64,000 bases of DNA, from contig JAKIUY010000006.1 in NCBI GenBank assembly GCA_021647315.1, forward strand, positions 19,654 to 83,653, written 5' to 3'. Of this stretch, positions 26,700-36,509 are shown piece by piece. Made by a program: the position numbers and the translations under genes. Below the pieces are notes generated by a model that saw nothing but the letters and a program-made list of their open reading frames with translations, did not search any database and had not been told where the DNA came from. The DNA comes from Victivallaceae bacterium (lineage in GTDB: Bacteria > Verrucomicrobiota > Lentisphaeria > Victivallales > Victivallaceae). Numbering within the stretch: position 1 is the stretch's first letter; the number at the start of each line of letters is the position of its first letter.

Positions 26700-27806
26700 T
26701 TATGAGTCCTGAAGTGTAGTTGATCTTTTTATTAATTCACCGTAGATGCTGATGGTCTTAGCACTGTTTTTATCTGCCTGTTTATTATTGATTTGTTCCA
26801 TTAGCGATATGAAAGCATTGGTTACCAGCCTTTTACGGTCGGTTTTAAAAGCGGTAATTGGAATCGGTGCTGCGCTTAATGCTTCGGTGTCAACAGCTCC
26901 AATCAAGGATAGCTTGTCAGGTACTGAGAGCTGATTATTATGACAGTAGTTGATAAGATGGATTAAGGGCCAGTTAAAATATGAAAAAACAGCGCATTTG
27001 CTGTGTTGTGCAATTTGCGCGTAAACTTCATCAAGAGATTTCAGATAATTCTGTTGCCTTTCTGAAGGCATAAAAAATATTTGATTGTTATCTAAGCTTT
27101 TGCCATGACAGTGATGGGCATAATTAAACCCATCAAGAATCATATTGTCTATGGGCTTAAAGAATGATCTGTCGTTCAATAAGACGAGCTGATGATCAAA
27201 ACCTGTTTCGAACATCAGACAGGCTGCTTCGTAGGCTATCCAACGCCAATTAATGTTGAATGATGGAATTCCGGTCGTGGAAAAATCATGATAAACAGCC
27301 ACAATTGGCACATAACGGTTCCATTCGATGATCTGACTACCGAGAATCTCCTGACAAAGAATTATTATTCCGGATATATCTTCATTGGACATTTGCTGCA
27401 GTTGCTGGGTTAATGATTCATTGGATGTTATTTCCTGGAGTAAATACAAATGTACCTGATAGCCCTGTTTTTCTGCAAGGGCATGAATCACATCTACTTC
27501 TCCGTATGAGCTGCCGAACTGATTACAGATAATACCAATGGATTTTGATTTTTTTCTGACGGCAGGAATTTTGGCAACAATACGCCCGGAACCTTGGCGA
27601 GCAACAATTATCTTGTCATCCTCAAGTTGTTTCAAAGCTTTGCGAATCGTTATGCGTGATACTCCGTATTTTGCCGCCAAGACCATTTCTGTCGGAATTT
27701 TTTCTCCATGCCGCCACTCTTGTTTTTTTATCAGGTTCAGCATATCTTCTCTTATTCTTTGATATGGAGTAAATACACCTAATTGTTGAATTCTGGTTAT
27801 CTGCAT
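26700..27806 (-). CDS. GntR/LacI-type (AraR-like) transcriptional regulator
   Basis: 368 aa. The N-terminal winged helix (WRHGEKIPTEMVLAAKYGVSRITIRKALKQLEDDKIIVARQGSGRIV) is GntR-type. The rest (SIGIICNQFGSSYGEVDVIHAL, SGIIILCQEILGSQI, SLIGAVDTEALSAAPIPITAF) is a LacI-like periplasmic-binding fold, the domain plan of AraR. AGGTG precedes the ATG. A palindrome at 27987-28007 resembles the AraR-type operator. The target may be the genes from 28379 onward or the gene itself. Confidence 0.85.
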   Translation of the reverse strand: MQITRIQQLGVFTPYQRIREDMLNLIKKQEWRHGEKIPTEMVLAAKYGVSRITIRKALKQLEDDKIIVARQGSGRIVAKIPAVRKKSKSIGIICNQFGSSYGEVDVIHALAEKQGYQVHLYLLQEITSNESLTQQLQQMSNEDISGIIILCQEILGSQIIEWNRYVPIVAVYHDFSTTGIPSFNINWRWIAYEAACLMFETGFDHQLVLLNDRSFFKPIDNMILDGFNYAHHCHGKSLDNNQIFFMPSERQQNYLKSLDEVYAQIAQHSKCAVFSYFNWPLIHLINYCHNNQLSVPDKLSLIGAVDTEALSAAPIPITAFKTDRKRLVTNAFISLMEQINNKQADKNSAKTISIYGELIKRSTTLQDS

Positions 27807-27986
27807 TTTTCACCTGTTATTAGATCCGTTAAAATTCAGGTCTTCAGTTATCGGTCTTCAGCCCTCATTTAAATTGCCGAAGACCGAAGACGGTGGACTG
27901 ATGACACCACTCGTCGCCATGTATCCTGCTGGCTAAAATATTTTTTGTGCTCAGTTATGATGGTGAGTCATAACAAAATATCTTAT

Positions 27987-28007
27987 ATTTGTATATACTA
28001 TACATTT
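27987..28007. promoter_or_regulatory. Candidate operator for the GntR/AraR-like regulator
   Basis: ATTTGTATATACTATACAT contains the palindrome GTATA-TAC-TATAC and resembles the AraR operator form ATTTGT(N)ACAAAT. It lies 180 bases upstream of the regulator start. Assignment is inference. Confidence 0.4.
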
Positions 28008-28283
28008 TAATAAAATCAACTGTTAAATCAATATTTTTTAGATTTTATTCAAGGTATAAGTAATGCCTCACTCTAATTTTTACTCGTTGTGCTTGGATGC
28101 ATCTTTGCCCAGTATGACAGTTCTTTCAGGCTGTCTTTAGTTGCTTATGACAGCGCCACGTGACTTTGAACGTGTCTTACAGGAGCATCTGTCCTACTGA
28201 AAATTATACTGAGGTCTTACAAGGTATAACTGATTTTTATTTGAGAACAGTCATTTTTTATTGTGAAAATTCATATACAGGGG

Positions 28284-28312
28284 TTGACAATTTATCCTGA
28301 TTGTGTTATAAT
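28284..28312 (+). promoter_or_regulatory. Perfect consensus sigma-70 promoter
   Basis: TTGACA at 28284-28289, exactly 17 bases, then TATAAT at 28307-28312. It is the best promoter I can see in the window and drives the prepilin-like gene. Confidence 0.85.
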
Positions 28313-28438
28313 GGAGTTATTAAAGCCTTTTCAGTGTTGTTAAGGCATTAACTTTTTAATCCAAAGGAGAGTCGTTTAATGAATGGGCAATTTGCAAGTC
28401 AATCTTCAATCAAAAATCAACCACAAGGAGAATTAGTT

Positions 28439-29179
28439 ATGAAAACCCAATCCAGCGCAAAATGTAATTTCACATTAATAGAATTATTGGTTGTTGTAGC
28501 TATTATTGCAATTCTTGCCAGTATGTTGTTACCGGCTTTAAATCAGGCACGGGAGAAGGCACGGGCGATCAGTTGTCTTTCTAATCTCAAACAACTGGGC
28601 ACGGTAATAATAATGTATGCTGGCGATAATGGTGATAATATTGCACCGTACAAAAGCAGAGGGCCGGTTAGATTTTACTGGTATGGAACAACCGCTACTA
28701 ATGGTTATTACATGTCATACCTGCCTAATCTTAAACAGAAAGCCGGTGAACCTAATATTTCTATTGGTTTTGTTGGTATTAAATGGAGTAAAATGGTTCG
28801 TTCTCCTTTGAGTTGTCCCTCTGTTTCGATGGCGGAAGGAGCTGCTGACGCCAGTAATAATTATCTCTATACTTATGGGTATAATGCCATTTTTTATTTT
28901 GGTGCAGTTCCAAGTGATCATGGGGGTGAGAGAAAATTGACGCGTTTTAAAAGAGCTTCAAGTACAATGCTGATTAGTGATATTAAAACCAATATTCCTC
29001 AGAGTAATTACCAGACTTGGCCGGTAAACTACAGTGTCTTCTATAGTCATGGTGATCGAGCTAATTTTATTTTTGGTGATGGTCATGCAGCCAGCAAAGG
29101 CACCAGAGAAGTTCCTACCAACCCTCGCGATAACTGGACTTATATTTGGTATACTAGTCATTTTTGGAATCCGCTTTAA
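28439..29179 (+). CDS. Prepilin-like H-X9-DG protein
   Basis: 246 aa. The N-terminus [20 protein letters not shown] is a type IV prepilin/pseudopilin methylation and cleavage site with Asn instead of Gly at -1, as is common in Lentisphaerota. It is followed by [24 protein letters not shown]. Near the C-terminus [14 protein letters not shown] matches the H-x9-DG motif. Two starts have good ribosome binding sites: 28379 (AAAGGAG) and 28439 (AAGGAG); the latter gives the shorter leader. Large paralogous sets of such proteins occur in PVC genomes; the partner secretion genes are not here. Confidence 0.85.
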   Translation: MKTQSSAKCNFTLIELLVVVAIIAILASMLLPALNQAREKARAISCLSNLKQLGTVIIMYAGDNGDNIAPYKSRGPVRFYWYGTTATNGYYMSYLPNLKQKAGEPNISIGFVGIKWSKMVRSPLSCPSVSMAEGAADASNNYLYTYGYNAIFYFGAVPSDHGGERKLTRFKRASSTMLISDIKTNIPQSNYQTWPVNYSVFYSHGDRANFIFGDGHAASKGTREVPTNPRDNWTYIWYTSHFWNPL

Positions 29180-29300
29180 TTACTGTTAAAGAGTAATATA
29201 AGTTGTGACGGTAACGTCGCAGTGTCCTTTTGTATTTCCTGAACCAATAATGTATAATAAAAGTTACTATTTTAATAAAAAAATCATTCAAGGAACTGTT

Positions 29301-31850
29301 ATGGGCGTAAAGTCATATTTTATATTTTTTGTAACCTTGTTTTTGTTGGCATGTCAGCTTGTTGCTATTGAAAAATCACTTGATCGATATTTAGTTGCGG
29401 ATAATAAAGATTTTTCTGTTTATTATCAGGTAACGACTAAAAAACTTTGGGCTGATGATAAAACATCAGTTGTTTATGCTGAACCTCAGGTCATAACGCT
29501 TAACGCCTGTAAAGGAGAGACTGAAGTTTTTATACTGTTTTTTGAACTTAAAAAAAGTTTAGAGCAGATTAATATCACTGTTTCTGATTTGAAAAACAGT
29601 GTTAATCAATCAATTATTAAAAAGGATATTTTCACCGTTCACCTGCTGGGCAAGGTTGCGGCTTTGGATGCAAGAGGTAAAAAGCGGTTGGCTTTTGATA
29701 AAATATATAATGTTAACGAATACGATCTGAAAAATGGTAAAAGATCAGCTTTTATGATAAAATTCAGGATTCCTTATGAGGTTGAAACCGGATATTATCG
29801 TGCAACCATTTTTATTGCGGCCGCTGAAAAGCAATTGACGCAGATTCCGATAAAAATTAAAGTTTATGATTTCAGTTTATCAAAAAAGGTGAATCTGCGT
29901 TTCTCGGCAGGTTTTCCCAAGTATAAGACTTCAACAAATCCTTTGAAAAGAAAACCGGATGATCAAACGTTGCCGGTTGATATGGCAAAAGTTAGGTCTA
30001 TATGGATTAAACAGCTTAATAATGATCGGTTATCTACACAGAATACTAGCATTCCAACCCCTGGATTAACCAAAGAAAATGGTAAGTATATTCTTGATTT
30101 CACTCAGTTTGATAAAAGAATTGATGAATTAATCAAACAAAAAGTACTGTTTAGAGCCCGGACTCCGTTTTTATATTTTTTAGGTGGTCATTACTGGTAC
30201 CCATTGGAGAGATATTTCGGTGACATTACTTCACCAGCTGGTGATAAAACCAAAAGACCCGGTTCGACATACCTGGAGAATACCAATTTACGCCCTGAAT
30301 TCTTAACCGGTTATTTAGATGTTGCTAAACAGGTTAATGAACATATTAATAAAAAAGGGTATCGTCCACACTTTTTTGATGTGCTTTGTGATGAACCGGC
30401 AATACAATTAAAAGGACTGGTTGGTAGACTTGGCAAGGCATTGGTGGAAACTGTTCCGGATATTCAACTGTCAATGCTTGGAATGCCCTCATCAGCATCT
30501 GAATTCAAGGAATATCGTGGCATTCAAACCCACCTGTTCATTTCGGATGCTGCCTTTGAGATGGTTTTCCCAAAAGGTTTTGTTGATAAAAAATCGAATG
30601 AAATCTTTGAAGTTTATTCTCTCTATTCGGCATTGCAGCTGGATAAAGAACCGCTCTTCGCTCGTTTGATGTTCTGGTGGGCATGGAAAATTAGAGCCGA
30701 CAGTATGTGGTATTGGGTAATTGCGGAATGGTCACGGCCGACCCCGTTGACTTGTTATGGCGGTAATGGTGGATTTTATGTTGTTTATCCTGATGAAAAA
30801 AACGTTAATTCAGCATTTTTAACCGGCATTCGTTATGAACAGTTCCGTGAAGGACTAGAAGATTATGAATATTTATTAGAGTTGTCAAAACGCTCTGAAG
30901 CTGTAAGAAAAAAACTTAATGGGGCTCGTGAAAATTTCCCGGACAGGCGACGGAGTGATGAGCTTGTCGGACAGTTGATTATATCGCGTGGGTTTCTTGA
31001 TGGCTGGGTTAGTGACAGCAATAAATATATAACTGTTAAACAGCAGCTATTTGATGAAATTACTGCAATTAATCAGGAACCGTTGGTTTTAATCACCTCA
31101 GATCTGTTTGATGGTGCAAAAACCGAAGCCAATAAAGTAACTCTAAAAGGATTGGCCGATTCTAAGGCAGTTATAAGCATCAATGGTAAGTTGGTTGAAA
31201 ATACCAACGGTCATTTTGAATTTAGCCAAAACTTAAAAAATGGTGCGAATATCGTAACAATTTTGGTTAAACAGGGCTCGAAGCAGAAACAGCTGATACG
31301 AGTTTATCATAGGCAAAAGCAGCAACGCTTCAAAACTATAATTAATGACGATTTTACGTTTAAAAACGGTTCATATAATGGTTTAGATAATTGGCAGTGC
31401 TATGACTGGGGACGTGGACTTGGACTTGGGCAATTTAAACCAGCAGAAATTACGACAAATGGTCAGGTGAAAGCCACTGGTGATCCCAGTCTTAAATCCG
31501 GGCATATCCGCCCGGCTGCGACTCATTCCGGCCTGAGCAGGCAATGTGAACTGACTCCGCCAGCTGATGGTAGAATATCCTTTAACTTCTATACGCTTAA
31601 TGATATTCAATTTAAATTGAAAATAGAAGTTTTCGGCAAACTTAACGGTAAAAAAGTTAAGATGCAAAAATGGTTCCCGTCGGAAGAGACTGGGATGTTT
31701 AACCGCTATACCGTTAAATTTGATCAGTTATCTAAATATCAGCCCGGCGTAGTTGTTAATGGTATGGCAATTTTTGTAATTGAGACTAAAGAGACCAGGC
31801 AAGATTGGCGTTATTGGATTGATGATTTCAAAGTTGAGTATCCGCTTTAA
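29301..31850 (+). CDS. Secreted DUF4091/GH123-like glycoside hydrolase
   Basis: 849 aa from the ATG at 29301 (AAGGA upstream), which gives a signal peptide (SYFIFFVTLFLLACQLVAIEK). An N-terminal beta domain is followed by a TIM-like region with FFDVLCDEP and MFWWAWKIRADSMWYWVIAEW, then GIRYEQFREGLEDYEYLLEL, the typical DUF4091 closing segment. The C-terminal 200 residues look like a beta-sandwich, carbohydrate-binding-like. The family includes GH123 beta-N-acetylgalactosaminidases. It stands downstream of the prepilin-like gene and upstream of a small secreted protein. Confidence 0.75.
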   Translation: MGVKSYFIFFVTLFLLACQLVAIEKSLDRYLVADNKDFSVYYQVTTKKLWADDKTSVVYAEPQVITLNACKGETEVFILFFELKKSLEQINITVSDLKNSVNQSIIKKDIFTVHLLGKVAALDARGKKRLAFDKIYNVNEYDLKNGKRSAFMIKFRIPYEVETGYYRATIFIAAAEKQLTQIPIKIKVYDFSLSKKVNLRFSAGFPKYKTSTNPLKRKPDDQTLPVDMAKVRSIWIKQLNNDRLSTQNTSIPTPGLTKENGKYILDFTQFDKRIDELIKQKVLFRARTPFLYFLGGHYWYPLERYFGDITSPAGDKTKRPGSTYLENTNLRPEFLTGYLDVAKQVNEHINKKGYRPHFFDVLCDEPAIQLKGLVGRLGKALVETVPDIQLSMLGMPSSASEFKEYRGIQTHLFISDAAFEMVFPKGFVDKKSNEIFEVYSLYSALQLDKEPLFARLMFWWAWKIRADSMWYWVIAEWSRPTPLTCYGGNGGFYVVYPDEKNVNSAFLTGIRYEQFREGLEDYEYLLELSKRSEAVRKKLNGARENFPDRRRSDELVGQLIISRGFLDGWVSDSNKYITVKQQLFDEITAINQEPLVLITSDLFDGAKTEANKVTLKGLADSKAVISINGKLVENTNGHFEFSQNLKNGANIVTILVKQGSKQKQLIRVYHRQKQQRFKTIINDDFTFKNGSYNGLDNWQCYDWGRGLGLGQFKPAEITTNGQVKATGDPSLKSGHIRPAATHSGLSRQCELTPPADGRISFNFYTLNDIQFKLKIEVFGKLNGKKVKMQKWFPSEETGMFNRYTVKFDQLSKYQPGVVVNGMAIFVIETKETRQDWRYWIDDFKVEYPL

Positions 31851-31876
31851 ATACCAGAGAAAAAAAGGAAATAATC

Positions 31877-32443
31877 ATGTTGAATATGACAAAAAGAATC
31901 ATAGTTGGCTTCTTAATCGCAAGTGGTGCAATGTATTGTAACGCAGATGCTATCAAGGAGAGTAATAATGATGATAAAATTGAGAACTTGATTGGAGGTG
32001 CAGATTTTGCTGAAGGTTTTGATGGCTGGTATGTGTCATGCAAGGAGGCATTTTCTCTAAATAAAGTAGATGGTGAAAATATCCTGATAGTAAAAAGAAA
32101 TCCTGAATTAAAGAAAAATAATTATGTAAAATGTTCAAAGGGGATAAAATTATCTAAAGATAATGTTACTGGTAAAAAATTTACGTTTGGCGTAACCTTG
32201 AAAGCAATCAATGTTTCAGGGAAGGCTTATTTTGCCATTCGTGAAATTGATGCCAATAGGAAAACGGTAAGTTATCAGAAAATTAACCTGAAAAAACGTG
32301 ATAAATACGACTGGAAAAAATTTACAAAAACATTTACTACATCACCAAAAACTGTTAAATTGGCTATCTATGTTGTCGCGCGTTATCTGGGCAAGGATGA
32401 TGAAATTCAAGCAAAAAATATCTACCTTTATCGGGAAAAGTAA
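31877..32443 (+). CDS. Small secreted beta-sandwich (CBM-like) protein
   Basis: 188 aa with a signal peptide (RIIVGFLIASGAMYCNADA). The mature protein opens NLIGGADFAEGFDGWYVS, the pattern typical of CBM4/9-like carbohydrate-binding sandwiches (NLIxNGDFxxGxxGW), and ends in alternating beta strands. It could assist the DUF4091 enzyme 26 bases upstream. The family is not certain at this length. AAAAGGAAA precedes the ATG. Confidence 0.55.
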   Translation: MLNMTKRIIVGFLIASGAMYCNADAIKESNNDDKIENLIGGADFAEGFDGWYVSCKEAFSLNKVDGENILIVKRNPELKKNNYVKCSKGIKLSKDNVTGKKFTFGVTLKAINVSGKAYFAIREIDANRKTVSYQKINLKKRDKYDWKKFTKTFTTSPKTVKLAIYVVARYLGKDDEIQAKNIYLYREK

Positions 32444-32478
32444 TTGTCACCCCTGATAAAAAATAAAAGAGAATAAAT

Positions 32479-33159
32479 ATGAGAATATATGTAACACGTC
32501 ATGGTCAGCCAGTCATTGGTGATTTGCCGGCAGGAGCCAATCACGAATTTCCTCCCGGCGATCCAAGTTTAACTGAATTGGGAACTGTGCAAGCTACCTA
32601 TTTGGGCAATTATTTGAAATTGCGAAATTTTAAGGGGAAAGTTTACTCTTCACCTTACCGGCGCACACTCTATACAGCACAGGAGGTCGCACAGATAACA
32701 GAGACAAACATATACCCTGAAAAAATGCTTCAGGAATATGTTACTAAAGCAGGTAAACCAGATATAAAAACGTCAAATTTGCCAAGCATCAAGCAATTAA
32801 TTACGAATATTGCTACTGATTCAAACCTTGATGACGAGTGGTTATTTGCAGGGCCGGAAAGCGTAAATGATGTTAAAAAGCGAGTAAAGCCTTTTATTGA
32901 TTATTTATTAAATTCAAATGAGGATGAGGCGTTACTAGTAGGACATGGTGCTTCAGTCGGAGCGTGTAAAGTATTGCTGTTTGAGGCTGGCGAGATTCCT
33001 TATATTGACGAATATAACTGGAATTGTTCACTCTCCGAGTTTGTTATTGAACAGGGCAAAACTACTGCCGTTGAACTTAACTGTGATATATCATTTATGC
33101 CTGAAAAAATTATAACATCCAATCTGATGAAGTATAATGAACGTGAGGGTATCAGATGA
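32479..33159 (+). CDS. Histidine phosphatase superfamily protein
   Basis: 226 aa. YVTRHGQP at the start is the RHG motif with the catalytic His, YSSPYRRTLYTAQEV follows, and LLVGHGASVGACK supplies the second His. Phosphoglycerate mutase-like phosphatases have broad substrates. The stop overlaps the next gene by 4 bases (ATGAG), making this the first gene of a four-gene operon to 35655. Confidence 0.85.
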   Translation: MRIYVTRHGQPVIGDLPAGANHEFPPGDPSLTELGTVQATYLGNYLKLRNFKGKVYSSPYRRTLYTAQEVAQITETNIYPEKMLQEYVTKAGKPDIKTSNLPSIKQLITNIATDSNLDDEWLFAGPESVNDVKKRVKPFIDYLLNSNEDEALLVGHGASVGACKVLLFEAGEIPYIDEYNWNCSLSEFVIEQGKTTAVELNCDISFMPEKIITSNLMKYNEREGIR

Positions 33160-33611
33160 GAATATTGACATTTTCAGATCTACATCTGGGGGATTACAGA
33201 TCCTCGCCGGAATATGATGCAGATAACCTGGCAAATTTTAAAAAACTGGCTGGGCTGAAAATGATCTTTAACTCTCATGTGCCTACTGCCCAGACCACGA
33301 TTGCCCGAGCAATTGAACCTGGAATTTATCTTATCCAAAGTAACTTGATCAAAGAATTAGCCGAAGAATATGCTGAATTTGCAATATTCCTGGGTGGACA
33401 TTTTCATGTGCCACCAGAATTGCCAAGGCAGGAATCTGAAATATTGATGTTGATGGCTGGATGTTATAAAATTGATCCGACGAAAAGCTTCGAATCATAT
33501 TTCAGAATTATTGATATTGACGATTCCAATATAACAGTACAGACAATTAATAACTCAATGCAGAATATTTTGCCGGTCTTTGAAACAACACACAAGTCAA
33601 TGCTGAAATAA
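33156..33611 (+). pseudogene. Internally deleted metallophosphoesterase
   Basis: 151 aa, far shorter than the 250 or more of calcineurin-like phosphoesterases. The first motif FSDLHLGD (6-13) and the last GGHFHVP are present, but the central GDxxD and GNHD/E motifs are missing. Sequence jumps from an N-terminal start to LKMIFNSHVPTAQTT without them. An in-frame deletion of about 100 codons is the simplest reading, so the gene is probably inactive, although the frame is open. It lies between the histidine phosphatase and an amidohydrolase. Confidence 0.55.
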
Positions 33612-33613
33612 GG

Positions 33614-34447
33614 ATGAATGAGCTGATGTTTTTAGATGGACATATACATATTACCGGTAAGTCGCCTCAAAAAAGAAATTTTTTAAAGCTATTGAAAGCA
33701 AGTGGGATTAATGGGGGGGCAGTTATCTCATTGCATCCTGACTCTTTTTATCCACATGAAGACAATGTCTCATCACAAAAACGGCTGGATGATGTCATGT
33801 GGCTCTGTGAAGGCGAAGAACATTTATTTCCCTTCTTTTTTATCGATCCTATTGCAGAGGCAGCTGAAATAGAGATCACAATGGCGGTTAATGCAGGGAT
33901 TGCGGGGTTTAAAGTGATTTGCGATAGATTTTATCCAGAGGATTCACGAGCCATGAAAACCTTTCAGCTTATTGCTGATACCGGTAGACCTATTTTATTT
34001 CATTCTGGTACGCTCTGGGATGGTAAACCATCATCAAAGTATAATCAGCCGGTAAATTTTGAAGCACTGCTTGATATTAAAAATTTGCGATTTTCCCTTG
34101 CCCATATCTCTTGGCCTTGGACTGATGGTTGCATCGCACTTTATGGTAAATTCTACTCATCTCTTCAGCGGAATCCAGCAGTGTCGTGTAAAATGTTTAT
34201 TGACATAACACCGGGCACCCCAGCAATTTATCGAGAAAATGCTTTACGAACACTGTACACTGTTGGTTATGATATTGAAAATAATGTTATATTTGGTTCA
34301 GATGCTAAAGTTGAAGATTATGGTATTTACCACGTGCATGATAAAATCGATAGGGATGTCGCAATATTAAAATCGCTTCATCAGTCTGAAATGAGTTTAA
34401 ATAAACTGTTTGCTGATAATTTGATTAGTTTTATCAGTGGAGATTAA
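33614..34447 (+). CDS. Amidohydrolase-family metal-dependent hydrolase
   Basis: 277 aa TIM-barrel amidohydrolase (amidohydrolase-2 type). FLDGHIHITGKS supplies the HxH metal motif, GFKVICDRFYPED is the lysine-bearing strand, ILFHSGTLWDG gives a third His, FSLAHISWPW the fourth, and VIFGSDAK the catalytic Asp. A metal-hydrolysed amide, ester or lactone is likely. AAGGA lies before the ATG, 3 bases after the previous stop. It sits in the operon with a Gfo/Idh/MocA enzyme. Confidence 0.8.
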   Translation: MNELMFLDGHIHITGKSPQKRNFLKLLKASGINGGAVISLHPDSFYPHEDNVSSQKRLDDVMWLCEGEEHLFPFFFIDPIAEAAEIEITMAVNAGIAGFKVICDRFYPEDSRAMKTFQLIADTGRPILFHSGTLWDGKPSSKYNQPVNFEALLDIKNLRFSLAHISWPWTDGCIALYGKFYSSLQRNPAVSCKMFIDITPGTPAIYRENALRTLYTVGYDIENNVIFGSDAKVEDYGIYHVHDKIDRDVAILKSLHQSEMSLNKLFADNLISFISGD

Positions 34448-34452
34448 TAAAT

Positions 34453-35655
34453 ATGAAAAAAATAAGCTTAGGTATTATCGGGGTAAATGGGCGTGGGCGC
34501 CTGTGGCGTTTCTGGCATAAACCGGAGAATGGGGTTGTTGTGGCTGGCGGAGCCGATATATCGATGGATAATTTGCAGAAATTTAAAGAACGCTGCAATC
34601 CTGAAGCTTTCATTACTACCGATTACCGGGAGCTGGTTGAACGTGATGACCTCGACGCAATCGTGGTCGCAACCCCGGATAGGTTTCATGCCGAACAGGT
34701 TATTGTCGCCCTGGAAGCCGGGAAGCATGTCTATTGTGAAAAACCATTGGCTACTTCGATTGAGGATTGTGATCGTATCCTTTCATGTGCAGAAACGAGT
34801 AAAGGCAAGTTGATGGTTGGTTTCAATATGCGTTATATGCCGTTCGTCAGGAAGATGAAAGAGATTGTTGACAGCGGGCGTATTGGGCAAATAAAAGCCG
34901 TTTGGGTCAGACATTTTGTCGGCATGGGGAGTATCTATTATTTTCACGGCTGGCATGGCAAACGTGAAAATGCCGCTTCACTGTTGCTGCAAAAAGGTTC
35001 GCATGATATTGATGCGGTGCATTACATTACCGGTCAATATTCGGTAAAAGCTGCGGCGTTTGGCGGCCGGGATTTTTTTGGCGGCAACAAAGCCAACGAT
35101 CTTGAATGTGCAGTATGTGAACAACGTGACAGTTGCACTGATTCGATAGTTGATCACCTTGATCTTGACCGGAAACCGGAACGCAAATACTGTGCATTCC
35201 GGCAGGAGATTGATATGCCGGATAATTATATCTGTATGTTTGAGCTGGGCAATGGCATAAAGTTTTCTTATAACGAATGTCATTTTACTCCGGATTATCA
35301 CCGGAATTACACTTTTATCGGCACGAAAGGACGTTTGGAAAACAGTGAAATAGATAATACCATCCGTATCTGGGATCGAAAAATTGGCAGAAATGATCAA
35401 CCTGACGAAATCATCGATATGAAGCAGAATATTTCTCCCGAGGAGCTGGAACTTGGCCATGGTGGTGCGGATCCGTTGATCTGTGATGATTTTATCAAAA
35501 TGATCCGTGAAAACAGTGAACCCCCAGTGCCCGCTCTGGCTGGCAGAATGGCTGTCGCCGCCGGCTTGTGTGCCCAGCATTCACTGGACAATGGCAGCAT
35601 CCCGGTAGAACTCCCCCCTGGGAACAGAATAATTTGTGACAGCATGATTTTTTAA
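34453..35655 (+). CDS. Gfo/Idh/MocA oxidoreductase with Cys cluster
   Basis: 400 aa. LGIIGVNGRGRLWRFW is a Rossmann start and HVYCEKPLATSIEDC the EKP motif. LLQKGSHDIDAVHYITG has the active-site Asp/His. An insert near 215-250 with CAVCEQRDSC and a later CAF gives a possible Cys-rich metal knot, a feature of one subgroup. It is last in the operon 32479-35655, with GGAG inside the preceding gene. The substrate is unknown. Confidence 0.85.
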   Translation: MKKISLGIIGVNGRGRLWRFWHKPENGVVVAGGADISMDNLQKFKERCNPEAFITTDYRELVERDDLDAIVVATPDRFHAEQVIVALEAGKHVYCEKPLATSIEDCDRILSCAETSKGKLMVGFNMRYMPFVRKMKEIVDSGRIGQIKAVWVRHFVGMGSIYYFHGWHGKRENAASLLLQKGSHDIDAVHYITGQYSVKAAAFGGRDFFGGNKANDLECAVCEQRDSCTDSIVDHLDLDRKPERKYCAFRQEIDMPDNYICMFELGNGIKFSYNECHFTPDYHRNYTFIGTKGRLENSEIDNTIRIWDRKIGRNDQPDEIIDMKQNISPEELELGHGGADPLICDDFIKMIRENSEPPVPALAGRMAVAAGLCAQHSLDNGSIPVELPPGNRIICDSMIF

Positions 35656-35661
35656 CCTAAT

Positions 35662-35702
35662 AATTATTACGCTACGCTTCATCTGTCACTGCGTTCGGGT
35701 AG
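35662..35702 (+). repeat. Dispersed repeat family F
   Basis: ATTATTACGCTACGCTTCAT then CTGTCACTGCGTTCGGGTAG. The inverse, with a few changes, is at 48251-48292. Both copies sit directly after a stop codon (Gfo and the iron-type alcohol dehydrogenase). Confidence 0.75.
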
Positions 35703-35872
35703 GTATTTTTTAGTATTTTGCGACATCCTGGCGACACTTGTAGAGGACAACGTAAACAATTTCTGATCTCCAAAGGAGATCATTGCCTATGCGCCTAGAA
35801 GTCGCAGGCTACTATTTAGTTCCGGCGTTGTCGAGCGAAGCGACACCTGAAAGAACCCGGTTATATTTTAAA

Positions 35873-35909
35873 CAAAAAAAAACGCAAAGCTCCAACGGAG
35901 CTTTGCGTT
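35873..35909 (-). terminator. Intrinsic terminator of cspA
   Basis: On the minus strand AACGCAAAGCTCC and GGAGCTTTGCGTT form a 13-bp perfect stem with a 3-base loop, followed by nine T residues. It begins 22 bases after the cspA stop. Confidence 0.95.
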
Positions 35910-35931
35910 ATAGTTTTCCACGTCAGATGCT

Positions 35932-36138
35932 TTAGACTGGGACAACTTCAGTAGCACATGGACCTTTCTGGCCTTGACCTACTTCGTATGCCACTGCCTG
36001 TCCATCATTCAGTGTTGTGCGGCCGCCATTGCTTTTGATACCTGTGTGATGAACGAAAAGATCCTGTCCACCGCCATCAGGAGTAATAAAACCAAAACCT
36101 TTTTCTTCGTTGAACCACTTGACTGTACCTGTACTCAT
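35932..36138 (-). CDS. cspA: Cold shock protein (CspA family)
   Basis: 68 aa single cold-shock domain: [15 protein letters not shown] (RNP1) and DLFVHHTGI (RNP2) with the aromatic nucleic-acid contacts kept. It binds single-stranded RNA/DNA as a chaperone. AAGG lies before the ATG. It has its own strong terminator and an upstream promoter that would leave a 5' leader of about 150 bases, as in cold-regulated csp genes. It separates the Gfo operon from the racemase cluster. Confidence 0.95.
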   Translation of the reverse strand: MSTGTVKWFNEEKGFGFITPDGGGQDLFVHHTGIKSNGGRTTLNDGQAVAYEVGQGQKGPCATEVVPV

Positions 36139-36295
36139 AATAACCTTCTTAACATTATGGTGAATTGTAATAATTTTTCTACATTTGAATTCACCATTTC
36201 AAAGTAGAAATAAAATTTAAATTAAGCATTATGGCTTCAGTATTAATCATACTTCCATCAAATTTTCGCTTAATTGGTTATTACAATAGCAGTTT

Positions 36296-36322
36296 ATTGT
36301 AAAAATTCAATCCAACTGTCAA
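36296..36322 (-). promoter_or_regulatory. Candidate cspA promoter with long leader
   Basis: On the minus strand TTGACA (36322-36317), a 15-base spacer and TACAAT (36301-36296). Transcription starting near 36289 would give a leader of about 150 bases before the ATG at 36138. The rest of 36139-36509 holds nothing else I can assign. Confidence 0.45.
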
Positions 36323-36509
36323 TAAAATCAGCTATAGAGCAGGAAAAAAAATATTTTCACGTCTCCTGTTTGGGCTTTTAAAGATAGCATTCCTTGTTGT
36401 ACTGGAGCTGTAAAACGTAAAGATTTTAGTTTTATAACCTTAAAAAAGTTTGATATATGGGTTTTTGATAATCTCGAAATTAACTTAATTGAGAGTTTTC
36501 GTTCAGGCG

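Larger units (their letters stand above)
27807..28378. other. Long regulatory intergenic region
   Basis: This 570-base gap contains an inverted repeat CGGTCTTC/GAAGACCG (27852-27859 and 27879-27886), a GntR-type palindrome (27987-28007), a segment at 28140-28200 with the ACAGGAGCATCTGTCCTACT motif also seen near 15082, and a consensus promoter (28284-28312). No gene is visible. Confidence 0.6.
35656..35931. other. Hairpin-rich gap after the Gfo operon
   Basis: It holds repeat family F (35662-35702), a perfect hairpin TGATCTCC-AAA-GGAGATCA (35764-35782), a smaller hairpin TGTCG/CGACA (35837-35853) and the cspA terminator at its right end. No coding frame is visible. Confidence 0.6.
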
